Source of the DNA: Plasmodium malariae
Lineage: Eukaryota > Apicomplexa > Aconoidasida > Haemosporida > Plasmodiidae
Reading direction: 5' to 3'
Length of the DNA stretch: 64,000 bases
NCBI RefSeq assembly: GCF_900090045.1
Contig: NW_021638293.1
Span: 1 to 64,000, forward strand
The notes below the pieces were generated by a model. That model did not search any database. It saw nothing but the letters and a program-made list of their open reading frames with translations, and was not told the DNA's origin. How positions within the stretch are numbered: position 1 is the first letter of the stretch; each line of letters starts with the position of its first letter. A program made the position numbers and the translations under genes. Shown piece by piece: positions 13,951 to 27,419 of this stretch.

Positions 13951-14053
13951 ATACACATGTGCACATACACACGAGCCTATACGCATTTACATACATACAT
14001 TTCATATGAACATGTACATATACACATATGTATGCACACATATATGTGCACAG
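13951..14053. repeat. Alternating purine-pyrimidine CA/TG/TA tract with small palindromes
   Basis: About 100 bases of mixed CACATA, TACATA and ATGTGCAC units, including the palindromes ACATATGT and CACATATATGTG. It differs from the pure (AT)n repeats elsewhere because C and G alternate with A/T. The minus-strand ORF crossing it (13868-14104) is a translation of this repeat. Confidence 0.7.
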
Positions 14054-15200
14054 TATATTAGCATTGTTCACACATATAAATTCTTTGAAAACAATTGTAT
14101 TCAACTCTTATATCTCTAATTTCCAAGAAATTATATAATTAGAGGTTTAATTTTTCGATTTTTCAAGCATGCACAGGAAAGAAAAAATAAATTAAAAAAA
14201 TGTTGTAAACAGATACATAACCATATATTTCAATCACTTTTCATTAAAACATTTATATGAATATTCATCTTCCTTTATAGAAAAACATCTTTGTAATTGC
14301 AATCTTAATATAAAAAAAGGTGAAAAAAAAATTTATGTTAAAATTTCTAATTGTACATAAGCATTTGCATCAATATTAATCACATATTATGTTAATTTAC
14401 GTTTTTTTATTTTTTTGGAATCACATTTTCATAGTCATATAAGATAATGTTTATCTTCTCCATTTTCTCCTTTTTCAGCATATCATTCTTTCTACAAGAA
14501 TAGGACGTCTTCAAAAAGATACAAGTAACCTAACAAAAGAAACAGCATTGTTCGTGAACATAATACTGAGAATTTTTACATATACTTATTCTTAATGCAC
14601 GTAGTTCTCTTATTTTATATTTATTAAAGTTTCTGCATATATACTACTTTAAAACTCATGTACACAATGAAGATTGATAATCTAAGTAACGAAAATAAAA
14701 TAATTTTTGCACTTTTAATTAAGCATATCACAACAATAATTGTCGTTCTAGTGTTGTGTGCTGAATTCAGTGTCTTGTTCACAACTGTCAAATTCAAATT
14801 TTGCTTTTTGTTATTTCTAAAAGCATGTATACTAATACCTTTAAAGTTTAATAAGTTCCTTTTTTTTCATTTTAATTGTACAAAAACTAATTATAAAAAA
14901 GTAAAGAAGAAAAATGAGGTAAAATGGAGAATTAAAAAAGTTAGATAAATAAGAGATGTACATAGGAGAACTAAAAAACTTTTAGAAAATATATGTAAAC
15001 ATGTAATGCATGATTTTCCCACATATATGCATGCAAGTAATTAAAAACAATTAAAAATAATGTTACACAAGAATTAAAAATATGCAAAAAATTCAAAAAA
15101 AAAATTTTTTTTTTTATTTTTTTGGTGAATAATTTAACTTTTTCACGGTTTTAATGTTATGCCTGCTCAATATATTTAATTTACTTTTTCGTTGGTAGCT

Positions 15201-17668
15201 ACTAGTAAAGAATAATTGTTTTTACATGTATTTATCTTCATGCATACTATAAAAACACAAATAAATGTAAAGCTAATACTATTAAATGATAAGAATAAAT
15301 CCTTGAAAACAAGTTTTTTTAATTGCATTAAAATTTTATTATCATAATTTTTCCTTTTATTTATATAGTTTTTTTTTTAAATTAAGTTTTTATGCACTAT
15401 ACAAAGAATATTTTCGTAATATTTTCTATGTTATATCCTATAGGAATGTTTTTACATCAATTTAACTCTATCTTGTAATTCTATATACAATATGCATTAT
15501 ATATATTAAAATATTTAAATATTTACATATAAATGAAAAATATATAAGACTAAGTAATTTCCATATAATTTCATTCATAAACATAATATAATTATCTATA
15601 AATTCTAAAAAAAAGATAAAAAGAGTTAAAATATGTTTACTTTTTGAACATTTAAATTCCAACAAATATGTAATGATTAATATAAAGCTATTGATATATA
15701 GTATCTAATAATATACTTTAAATTATAAATTAAATTTTACTTAATTAATTTTTTCATATACCAAATATATAATAATATGACCTAAGGAAATTTACCATTT
15801 TTTAATTTTTATGACCATGTTCTCTTCTATTTCTTAATTATTTAACTAAATGTAAATATAAGTTTATTTCTCCCCATCACAAAAAAAAAAAATTATCGTA
15901 ATATTATTTTTTAAATACATATATATATTATATATATAGAAGAAAATGTTTTAGTAAAATACACAAATAGTTAATATTAACAAAAAAACAAATATGTACA
16001 TTCTATTAAAATTCTAATTATCATTGTTTCCATTCTCTTCATTCAAAAAATTTCACATTTACTAGATTCATTTTCACCAGTTCCTAAGTGTATTTTTACA
16101 AGGAATAAAGTATTCATGTGTTCTTTGAGTAAATGATACGTTTTAGAGTTTATTTAAAAGAGATAATTAAAAAATTTATTAATATGAAATTATGATTTTC
16201 ATGTAAATATATAAAAAATCAAAATTAATAAAAGGATATTATTTGCAAGAGCTTGAATGAAGAAACTTAACTATTAAACTTATTTAATAGCTCATCGTAA
16301 AAAAATAAATATAGTAACATTTCAGTGCATCTTCTTATAAATTATAGGACAAAAAAAATGATAAATATTTACAAAACTATTTTTAAAAATACAATATATT
16401 TTCTTTTAGCTTCATTTTATATTAAATATTATCAATATTAATTTGAAGAAATTACAAATTTTTAATTTAAACTATTGTATTATTATATATGAACAAAATA
16501 ATACTAGCTTATTCTTTAACAAAATTACAAATACAAAAATAGGGAATACCAAAAAAAAAATACATATACATTATCATATGATAATAGAAATTATTTATTT
16601 TCTTTATATCTTTTGTTAATTATTCTTCTTGTTATTATATTCACGTTTTTATAAATTAAAATATTGTAAAAAAAACATAAAAATAGAATTTATATATATC
16701 ATTCATTATTATATGTTTACTTTTAATTAGTCAATTCAATTTTTTAGTAATATAGAAAATAAAAAAAAATATGTAGTTCATTTATTTATAAACTGTTAAT
16801 ATAATATATATATATGTATAATACCGTTATTGCAAAAATGAATAAATATTTCAAATAAACGAAATATTAAATTAATTAATGTTTTTAACACTTCATTCGG
16901 TTGTAAGTACATACAATATATATGAGTTTTTGAACTAATATAAATAATCAAAATTTAATAAAATTTTATTTTAATTATATGCATATAACTTCAAAGATAT
17001 CATGAAAAATAAAATAAAGGTACATTAAGAAGTTTTTTACAACAATTTTTTTCTATTAAATACTTCTCATAAATCTATTTTATATAATAAATATTAAATT
17101 ATTTCCAAGGTATAAAAAATATATATATACACATAAATAAGACGAAATACATTCACTTCCTTTTATGTGTACAAAACAAAACCAATTTATTCCTAATATA
17201 AAGGTCATGATAAATTTTCTTAATAACTTGAAAAAAAATAGTTTTAGATCAGAACAAGATAAAAAACACAGATGACAATTTTTAGGTAAAATATAAATTA
17301 AATTTATTGATAGAATTACATAAATTGCACTATTATATATTCAATTTAATCCATATATATACATATATTTATTTATTTTTAACGAAAATATTTTTAAAAA
17401 CATAAATGCAAAAATGAATCCATAAAAATTAGTCAATCTCAAACAATACTTTATACTACGTTTTCATAAATATTAGAAATAAAAAATAGAAAAAAGTATG
17501 TTCATTTATTGTGCAGTTGTATATCAAAAAGTACTTTTATATATAACGGCATTTAAAAAATAAAAGAAATTATGTATATTCTTGATTAAAATTGAACTAA
17601 ACAAATTACCCTTAATACCTAATATTAAATAGATCTTCATAGAATGAAACATATAACTTACTCATCCT
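15201..17668. other. AT-rich intergenic, 3' flank of the 17.7 kb gene
   Basis: Nothing gene-like seen. From about 17150 the sequence resembles the 3' flanks of the 6.3 and 21.2 kb genes (a TTTTAGA-containing stretch near 17240), so the duplicated unit extends past the stop codon. Confidence 0.6.
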
Positions 17669-18695
17669 TTACTTTTTTCTGAACTTAATTTTTTCGTATT
17701 TTTTTACTTTTTTATGGTAATAAAAAATCGCAGATATAAAAGTGCTACATAATATAATGAATGGTACGAAATATATTATATATCCAAATAATTGTCCTAA
17801 TATACATTTTATAGAAAGGTCATATTGTCCCGCTGCACTGCACAACGAACATACGTAGGACGAATCGAAAATTGTGTTGTGCTTCCATAACCCTGGTGTA
17901 TTACTCTTCAACCAGTTTAATAATTTTGATAACCATTCCCCATCACTAATTTGCAACTCTTTTAAATAGTGAGAAAACCCTAGTAAACCCCATTTCCATG
18001 AATTACCAAGTGCCAAACCTGCTGAGAAATCTACTACGAGTGGTATCAATAACAGCAATAATAATAATATAGGTAAAATTATTCTTAAACCATATTTTTT
18101 GCATATTACTTTTTTGTAAGTCTCATTGCTGATTGTTTTGTTGCTTTTAAGATAATCCATATAATCAAGCTCTTTGAATATTTTTTTCTCTAAATGAGAA
18201 TATTTTTTCGTTTCAAATATACAAGATCTACTTTTCTTAGCTTCCCTATTTTGACTAGCATGATTTATTAAATTTCTATTTGACTGATTGTTTTTTTTTG
18301 TGGCTCCTTTTTTATTGTTAGATATATCTTTTTTTTCGTACGATCCGTTATATGGTAGATCTTCTATTAAATCTCTAATATTTGAATCATTATATTGCTT
18401 GCATTTTGCTAATAATCTACAACTTCTTATACCTAATTTTCTAATAAGGATGTATTTCGCACCTAGATATTTATAATACTTGCTCTAAAAAAACGAAGAT
18501 AATATATGTTATTTAAAGATAAATAATATCGTTCTCAAAAATATATTAATAAAAATAAAACGACAAATACAGGAATATGTTAAATATGATTATATAGTAT
18601 TATCACACCGTATCGTTGTTAAAATTGTATATCCGCGGCGAAAGGATAAAAACAGCAATTTTAATAAATAAAAGTAACTTAATATTTTGTTTCAT
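17669..18695 (-). CDS. Exported two-TM protein, KKIFKELDY type (probably fam-m), 300 aa
   Basis: Exon 1 is 18609-18695 (29 codons, starting MKQNIKLLLFIKIAVF) and exon 2 is 17669-18484, with donor GTGTGATAAT (variant of the usual GTATGATAAT), acceptor TTTTTTTAG, phase 0. Exon 2 has no in-frame ATG before residue 138, so a naive ORF starts far too late. I checked that the frame is open through the A-runs back to the acceptor. Visible parts: SCRLLAK with Arg at residue 52, charged spacer, IFETKKYSHLEKKIFKELDY ending at residue 137, membrane segment 1 about 164-181, an extracellular-looking loop containing two nearby cysteines (CSLC), membrane segment 2 about 262-284, and tail YHKKVKKYEKIKF. Exon 1 has Pro-Arg where paralogues have Thr-Trp after the hydrophobic core. 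Function unknown; export inferred. It pairs with the gene at 21.2 kb. Confidence 0.88.
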
Positions 18696-21222
18696 TTTGT
18701 ATAATATTAATAGTGTAATATATTCACCATAGAATCAATTAGCAATAATATAATACACATTTAATGATAAAGAACAATATAATTATTTAATTAATTTTCA
18801 TCTATTGTAATTAAAACGCAATAATATATGTATAACTATTATTTTTTTACAACGGAGTGAATGAAAATTAACTTTAGATATATAACGTAAAATTTTTATC
18901 TTAACGCAATATATAAAAAAATAAAATTTACTAGTATAATATAAATCGAATTATTAATAAATGTTCAAAATATATAAATTATTTATTTAATATGGTAATT
19001 TAATTTAATATTTTTTTTATTAATTGCTGTCAAAATAAAATAAAAAAAAATATATAAGCCATTTTTTAATTTTTCAAAATATTCACCTTTTATAGAATAT
19101 AGAATATAGAGAATATAGGTAATACATCGTTTTATTTATTAGGGAAATAATAACTAATTTAAAAGATGTGTTCCTACGAATATTTATAATATTTTATGCA
19201 TTATGTTTGGAATATATTTTATAGTTAATAAAATATTGATTATTATTACAGTATGTTAATAGTAATAATAAATATAGATAATAATATTATTCATGATATT
19301 CAATGTAATAATTTTTATAGCACTTACATTAGTTACTACATGTATATATTCAATCTTATACGGCATATAATATATTTAAAGAAGTACATTAGTAATGTAT
19401 TACATATCATACTTAAAAATATACATTATTTATCTATAGAAACAGTTATTTTTTATTTTTCTATAATTATTCTTGATATTTATAATTTTTGAGAAAGTTT
19501 AGTTTATAGAATTATTTATAAATTAATTGATTCTAAATGAATTGATATAATTATAACTCTTTTTAATTAAACATAAATATATATATATATAACCATTATA
19601 AAAAAAAAAAACATTAATAAAGAAAAATTTGTATAAAATATAAAAATATAATAATCTAAATTAGAAAAAAGATTTACATAATTTTATCATAAATAAAAAT
19701 AAAAAAAATTTATGTTTCATTCTTTTATTTCAGTATATATATTTTAGTAATATTTATAAAAACCGATTAAATCAAAATTATGCATGTAAAAAAGTAAATT
19801 AATTAATAAATTTATCCATTTATTTATTACAACAACAGAATAATAGGAAAAATTAATGACAGTCTACTCACATTTACTAATAAATCAGAAATTACATTGA
19901 TGCGTCTTAGCTATTTCTTATAAATTAGCTACACCTGTAACCTAATATCTAAAACTTTAGTTATGAATTATATATAAAAAAATTCGTATTTTATTAGTTT
20001 TATTTAAAAAATTAGCGTTATAAATACGAAAAAATTATTAATAGTCGATATATACACTACATATTTGTATATATTCCTAAAATAAGATGAAAACATTACT
20101 TAGCATATTTATAGACAACAATTAAATATATCTCATATACAAAAATAAATACCTATGCAAGATGACATTATTATAAAAAATATATATTTACTTTAATTAT
20201 TACTGAGTTCAATTTAAGTTTTTAGAGTGATATATCACATTTTTAGAAATTCATTATTATACGTAGGTAAGAAAAAAGTTTACATATTATCTATAAATAT
20301 GTGATTAAAACAAATGCATTATATTTATTTTCCGTTGAAAAAAAAAATAAAAATAATGTATTTATTTATTTATTATCTATTTAACATATATTTAATTTTT
20401 TCGAAATTGAATTAAAAATATTTTTAAGTACAATAATAAAATGATAAATGTTTTTAATTATTCATTTAATTGTAATACCTTACAAAGTCAATGTTATTAT
20501 ATAATTATAAATAATAGATATTTAAAAAAATAATTTTCAACTGTATATTTATAATATCACATTTATGCGAAGCAAACGAAACCAATATTCTGTTTTTTGC
20601 AGTTAATACATTCTATAAAATATTCTACATAAAATACATTATATAAAATGAATATAACATTTTTTCTTAAATTAAAAATATTAATATATACATGTCAATA
20701 AAACTAAATATATACAATTCCTTTCATAAAATATCAAAAGAGACACATTAATTCTTAACGTAAAAATAATAATTGATTTTCTTAATAAGTACAACATATA
20801 AAAATTTTAGACGTGTAGAATGAATAAGATAGAAAGAAACAGTTATTAGTTAAAATATAACTTATTACAACATTTCAATAAAATATACATATTCTGATAT
20901 AACGTATTCATTTAATAAAACAAATATATATTTTTCACGAAAATATATATAAATCCACAAATAAGTATTTTATTTCAAATATAAGTAATAAAGACTAATT
21001 AACACTTCAATATGACTATCATAAAACATTAAAATATTGTATTTCACACAAAATTGAAAATCATACATTTTTACTTTGGTTCATCGAAAATTCCAAGTAG
21101 ACACATTTGTGTTTATAAAATTATGTTAATTATAGTTATTTGTATTAATAATTTATCACTAAAAATATTGCATATATAACATCATATTAATAACATGATT
21201 AAAGAAAAATACATACTTAATA
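18696..21222. other. AT-rich intergenic between the paired genes
   Basis: No supported gene. It contains the upstream boxes of the 17.7 kb gene (19091-19129 and 19165-19190) and the 3' flank of the 21.2 kb gene from about 20770. The open frame at 19253-19492 is I/Y/N-rich and lies in the conserved 5' flank, so it is probably fortuitous. Confidence 0.6.
19091..19190 (-). promoter_or_regulatory. Shared upstream boxes 1 and 2
   Basis: Box 1 is the clearest copy in the window: three tandem AGAATATAG-type units followed by TAATACAT, beginning 396 bases upstream of the 18695 start. Box 2 (GATGTGTTCCTACGAATAT) begins at 19165. Role inferred. Confidence 0.45.
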
Positions 21223-22122
21223 TTATTCATATCCCTTATTCATTAAATTAATTTTGTGATATTTTTCATTATTCTTTAAGATCTTAGGTATCGCTATTAT
21301 AAGTATTATGGAAAATATAACGATAAATATGCAAAATAATATAAGATAAATATGTCCATCTTGTAATTCTATTAGACTATTTATACCTGTTTTAATTTTC
21401 GTATATAGGTCATCTATTATTGTTTTGAAAGAAACTCCTGGCAGCTCAAATCCACATAATATGGGTAATCCTATTCCCAAAAGGAAAAAAAGAAAAAGCA
21501 TAGGAAATCCATATCTGTATTTTCTAAATTTTATTTTTTTTAAACTTATATCACGAATTCTTCTGTTTTTTTCAAGAAAATTATCATAATCTTTTTTTTT
21601 TATCCATTTTTTTTCAAAATGAAAATGTTTTCCATCAAACATTCCATTATTGTAATCTATAAATTCTGTGTAGTATTGTGCCTTATTTAATAAACTTCTA
21701 TTAGACTCTTTGTTCTTTCCCTTCCCCCATTTCTTATTATTATATATATTTTTTTCTTGGTGCTCCCGCTTATTTTGTATATTATTTTTTAAACCTACAT
21801 CGTTGTAATTCTTATCCTGTTTATATTTTGCTAGCAATCGACAATTTATTGTATGTAATTTTTTATTAAGATCGATGTTATCATTCAAATTTTTGTTAAA
21901 TATTCTCTAAAAAATAAAAGAAATGTAAATATACCTTATATAATAGAATACAAAATATAATGGTAAAAAAAAAAATATATATATACAAAAAACTTAGAAT
22001 ATAAAAAATAGAAATATCCTTAAATAATAATGTCATACATCTTTGTTTAAATAATATATCCACGTTAAAAGGATAAACACAATAATTTTAACTGGCAATA
22101 TTAGCTTAATATTTTGTTCCAT
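21223..22122 (-). CDS. Exported two-TM protein, FHFEKKW type (probably fam-l), 255 aa
   Basis: Exon 1 is 22039-22122 (28 codons, starting MEQNIKLILPVKIIVF) and exon 2 is 21223-21906, with donor GTATGACATT, acceptor TTTTTTAG, phase 0. The first exon is one codon shorter than in all paralogues here. Visible parts: CRLLAK with Arg at residue 51 (exon-2 codon 23), spacer, LLNKAQYYTEFIDYNNGMFD, FHFEKKWIKKKDYD at 123-136, membrane segment 1 about 160-180 (LFFLLGIGLPILCG), membrane segment 2 about 213-235, and tail KILKNNEKYHKINLM. This is the intact version of the domain order seen in the broken gene at 1.9 kb. Function unknown; export inferred. It is the partner of the gene at 17.7 kb, on the same strand. 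Confidence 0.9.
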
Positions 22123-22504
22123 GATAGTGATCATTCATATTCATTAAAGAAAAAACTAATATATTATAATTCACTTATAATAATAAATGAAGCTATGTTT
22201 ATTTAAAAAATATATTTTTTTATTATTCCTTTGTAAATATTTAATAATATGTATATAAATATAAAAAAAATTATATCTACAAAAAAATATTATACAAAAA
22301 TATAAAATTTTATCTTAAAATTATTACAAAAAAATGAAACTTCAACTAAAAAAAATAATTTGAATACATTCCTAAATATACAAAATAAATAATTTTTATA
22401 TTTAATGTTATGCACCTATTAAATAATTTTCTTTATTATGCTTATTTAGAATAAAGCAAAAATAAAAATATATGTTTTTTAAATATTCAGAAATATTCAG
22501 CTCA

Positions 22505-22600
22505 TATAGAATGTATAGAATGTATACATTATACATTTCCCCACATGTTACAATAATAACTGTTAATTTTAGTATGATACCCTATTAATAATTATAATTT
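22505..22600 (-). promoter_or_regulatory. Shared upstream boxes 1 and 2
   Basis: Box 1 reads ATAGAATGTATAGAATGTAT, a G-for-A variant of the GAATATAGA tandem, beginning 383 bases upstream of the 22122 start. Box 2 (GATACCCTATTAATAATTAT) begins at 22576. Role inferred. Confidence 0.4.
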
Positions 22601-25600
22601 TTCTAACATATTTTATAAGAACATGTTATTATTCTTAAATATATTAGTTATAATGAAAATAGTAACAATTAGTCATAAAAACAATATTATATATTACGTT
22701 CATTATAACAGGTAATTATGGTGCTGTTTAATCCTATACAATATTTTACAGAATATAATGTATTTAGAAAGTGAAACTAATTATATACAAACTAACCTAT
22801 AAAAAAATATATTTTCTATAGGAAAATAACAAATGATTTTTTATTTTCGTATAATAGTATTTTAAAATTACTGTTTTTACTTAAGTTCAGTTTATAACAT
22901 AAATTTTAAATGAAGGATTTTTAAATTCATTGGCATCATTATTTTTTCACTTTATATAAATATATTTATTTAGAAGAAATGTAATAAAAAAAAAAAAGGA
23001 TTAATACTTGTATAGAATATATCAATATCTGAGTAATCTCGATTCAATAATGTATTTGTTTAACACTATAATGAATAAAAATAAATAACTTTTTTATTGT
23101 CAATTTATTTTATCATGGATATTTAAATAATAATTATAAAATAAAATAAAATTAAATTAAATTAACAATAATGTAATTAAACTAATGTTATCATAACTTC
23201 TAATATCATTTAATTCATTTCTGATATATTTTATTATTGAAAATTAATAATACTATATGCAGTATTAATAAAAATAAAAATTATGCTACTATATCTATTA
23301 TTATCCTAACATTAATATAAACTAAAACGGGATACAGTTAAATATAAATTCATAAATTATATAGATTGAAATATAATATTATAAAGTATTATAATATTTA
23401 ATATTAAAACGGAATAAAAAACATTAAAAATTATACTAAAATACTTTTTAACACAATGGTTAATATTTTTATTTTTCGTATTAATAATATTAATCTCATA
23501 TCTAGCTCGAACTATATTTTTTCAAAGAATATATAATACTTAATATATTTCATCGGATATAAAACATAAGTCAAGTAAATATATTGTGGGGATAATAAAT
23601 TAAAAATTAATTTAAATTTCGGTGTTCAAATTGGATTTTTAGGAAGTAATTATAAAAATAGTTGGTACTTAATAATGCTAAAACCTCATAAATAAATCTC
23701 AAGAAAAATCATGTAATTTATCCTTATATAATTAAAAACTGTTACATAAAATATAGCTCATTAATTTAGTTTAAATATTTTAGAGTTTAAATCATTGATA
23801 AAATCTGAATAATAATTTCATGAAATTATATATATAACATATATTTTCCTTTATTTGTATCTATTATATTAAGAGGCTTATTACAATAAGAAAAATATTT
23901 GTAGTCCTTACTAAAAATTATTTATATTTATTATACTTAATATATTATTACTATTCCCGTAAATAAATGTGTAAAATAAAAATATAGAAGGACACAAAGG
24001 TATAAAAAATTATCACTATATAGTGATGTTATTAAAGAATATATATTTATTTTAAAAATTTACTTATATATCATTCAGTAGTTAATTTAATTCGATAGTA
24101 AGTATATTATTAACTTTCGTTAATCTATGATTTTTTTTGACAAACTTAAATGATTAAATGTTGTACTATACGATATAATGTTAGACTAAATCTGCATGAA
24201 ATAATGTATTCTCAGAATTCCTACCAAAATATTTATAAATTTTCTTTTATTTATATACTTAAGTAATATATATATAATAAATTTATATCAAAAAATATTC
24301 TAAATTAAAGGATATAATTAACAATGTATTATTAATGATACTTCATTAAAATTAAACATATTATATATTTATTGTCTCATAATTAAACTATACCCAAAAA
24401 TATGAAAAAATATATTCTTATATAACATATGTAATGAAACATATATTTCTGAAAAAATATTTTTTTCAAATATTACTTTAACTATACATTTAAGTAAAAA
24501 ATACTTGCAGATAACAATTAACAGCTGTATATAGTATTATTAAGAGAATAACAATTATATATATGGAAATAATAGTATAAAATATAATGTTTTTATGATT
24601 TATTCAAGTAAACACATCCATAAAAAAGTAAAAAATCCAAAAAAAATTATTGTTGATATGTATAAAAAATGTCTAATTACTTGATTGAAACTACAATATA
24701 TGTAACATTTTATATATTAAATTTAAATATCACACATTTATTATTGTACGAATATACTTAAACGTTTACATATATGATTTTTTCATTGTAAAACACATTT
24801 TATTGGGTATTTTGAAAAATATAAATTCCAAATTTTTATTTATAAGAAATTATATATAAATATAGTAAATGACCTCAATGTAATTTATTATAATACTAAA
24901 ACAAATAAACAAAACAAGCATAATCTTATATTTATATATTACATTTTCGTTTTTACTTTGGCTATTTAGTATATATTTGTATATTACACATTTTAAATAA
25001 TAAATTTACCAATATAAAACAAAAAAAAATTTTATCAAAGCGTCTCATTAAGCTAAATGAAGATATTCATTAGTATCGAGAAACATTTTCTTCTGAAAAA
25101 ACTATAATCATTAGAACTAAGATTTAACTTCATTTTCTCCTTTATGATTTACGTAACTTATAAAAACTATCATTATATAAATATCTAGAGAAATATATAA
25201 AAAAGTTAACTATAGCAACATTACCTTTCCATCATAATATATAAACATGGTAAAATAATACAACTTATCTATGTAATGTTCATTAAGTTAATCAGAATTA
25301 TAATTTCCTGAAATAAATAAAGAAAAACCTATTAAGAAAGTATTACTTGTAAAGAAAATATCAATGATATTCTTATAATTCTTAGCGTTCTTAACCTTTT
25401 TTTTCGATATAATCTGTATATTTTCAGTATTTATATATATGACTAAATCTCATATATATAATTTTTTCAAATAAATTGTATGTTGGGGCAGTTGGTTAAC
25501 ATATAATCGATGTGCATTTCCTAGCTAATTTTATTGCTACAGATCATGAATTATCTTATTATTAGATTCATATTATCCATTATATTCTAATTTACGAGTG

Positions 25601-27400
25601 CCTTCATTTTCGAAAATAATAGCATATATTTGTAGGTAATTTATCTTTTAATCCTATAATTCTGTATCCCATCAAATCTCCTGAAAATAAACAATTATTA
25701 TTTTAATACAGTATGTTATTTATATTATTATTGTTAAACATTTATCAAAAATGCACTAAGAAGGAAAAAAAATGCTTTAATAACTTCTAATGCAATAAAT
25801 TTATATAGTCATAAACAAATTAGTACAATTATATAAATATATGGATAACAAGGAATGGAAAAATTCATTAGGAAAATTTTCTGGAATGTTATAATTTTAA
25901 TACTGTATTGGTAAATATCATGCCCAAATAAAGAGAACAAATATAATAGTTTTAATTGAAATAAAATACATTTTATTTTCATTTATTTTACAAATATTTT
26001 TTGTTATAATAATATTGATTAGATGAAAAGTTCACTTAATATTTATGAAGTTCCAGTAAAAGAGTACTGTTACATATATTATTATTTTTTTGTTTGCTTC
26101 TTTAAAACAAAAATTGAATTCCTTATATAAAATACTAATATAAATTATATTATATAATAGATAATTATAAAAGCTTTCTAGTTAATATATCTTATATTAT
26201 TTTATTTATAAAAAAATTAGAAATATGATAATATTTGCCAGAACTTTTTTTGTTAAATAAATGTTCAGAACGTATGTATATTTTAATTTTTCTCACAAAA
26301 GAATTTAAAATATTTGTTAATATTTTTGAGGATGAAAAAATCATAAAATTACTTCTTCCTATTTTATGCTTTTTTATTCATACTTAAAAAAAAATATATA
26401 TCTTGTATAGGAATATAAACATATTTTAGGAATAAAAGCACTGGTTTATTTTCTATGTTTCCTATAAATAAACACAATTTTTTACACATATTATAATTTT
26501 TAAACATTAAGTTATAATTAAAAAACATAAAATATTATACTGCGTATAATATAACTGATAAGCAAAAAAGAAAAAAAACATGAAAAAAAATATATTGAAC
26601 ATATTTTACGATAACATGAGAAATATAACCACCATATATGGAATATTTATACACTTTTATTTCAAAAGGTCCATTCTTGGATTAAATACTCCTAATAATT
26701 TGTTTTAACTTAAAAATTAAAATTCGAAATTACAGATCTATTAATTAGTAGCAAAATATCATCAATACGACATTATAATTATTATATAATTTAAATATAT
26801 ATATGTTTTTTCTTATAACTAAAAGCAAAATTTTTAATTTTATGAATTCACTTATTTTCCCTTTTTTTTTTTTTTCCTAAAAATAAAAACAATTTATATA
26901 TTCTTCAAAAATATAAATAATACAAAAAATATATAAAAATAAAAAGGTAAATTTAGTAGAAAATCATTTTTTGCAGTTATGAGAACTTAAAAAAAAATAA
27001 GATCAAATAAATTTTTAAGGTTATATGGAAGAATAAATTAAGATTGTAGATAGAATTTTATATTAAATACTTTTTGAAATTATTATAAAGGAGAGAACAT
27101 GATATAAATTTTCTATATATATAAGAATATATATAACTGGAGATCATATAATAAAAAATAAATTATATTCAGCTAATGCAAAAGAAATAATTTAGATGTT
27201 CTATTAATTTATAATTATAAAATGAAAAATATTTATATATCAATATTTTTATTAATATTTGTTTCTTTTACATAGGGACTGGAGATATTTATAAACATAT
27301 TATTTATTAAATAGATTATATTTCGTATGTAAATAATAAATACTTTCTCTTTTAACTAAACTTTTTACATTTTTTAAAAATATTTAATTAAAGGAAATTG

Positions 27401-27419
27401 AAAAAAAAAAAAAAAAAAA
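27401..27419. repeat. 19-base A run
   Basis: Uninterrupted poly-A on the plus strand in the gene-poor spacer. Confidence 0.85.

Larger units (their letters stand above)
12400..15200. other. Compositionally distinct intergenic block with several short ORFs
   Basis: Compared with its surroundings this block is more pyrimidine-rich on the plus strand and less purely A/T, with C and G visible throughout. It contains clustered short ORFs on both strands (plus 12679-13005, 13048-13242, 14658-14948; minus 13203-13445, 13681-13866, 13868-14104). None shows a signal peptide, PEXEL-like motif, family block or splice sites I recognise. The 14658-14948 frame (96 residues, starting MYTMKIDNLS, one hydrophobic segment, Lys-rich tail) has the least repetitive composition and is the only one worth testing. 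I would not annotate it as a gene on present evidence. Confidence 0.4.

Noticed and set aside
17971..18000. Telomere-like AACCCT units
   Set aside because: The CCCTAGTAAACCCC text here is coding sequence of the 17.7 kb gene; no tandem telomere array exists in the window.
18288..18476. 62-codon plus-strand ORF with hydrophobic start
   Set aside because: Antisense to exon 2 of the 17.7 kb gene, whose frame is open through this region.
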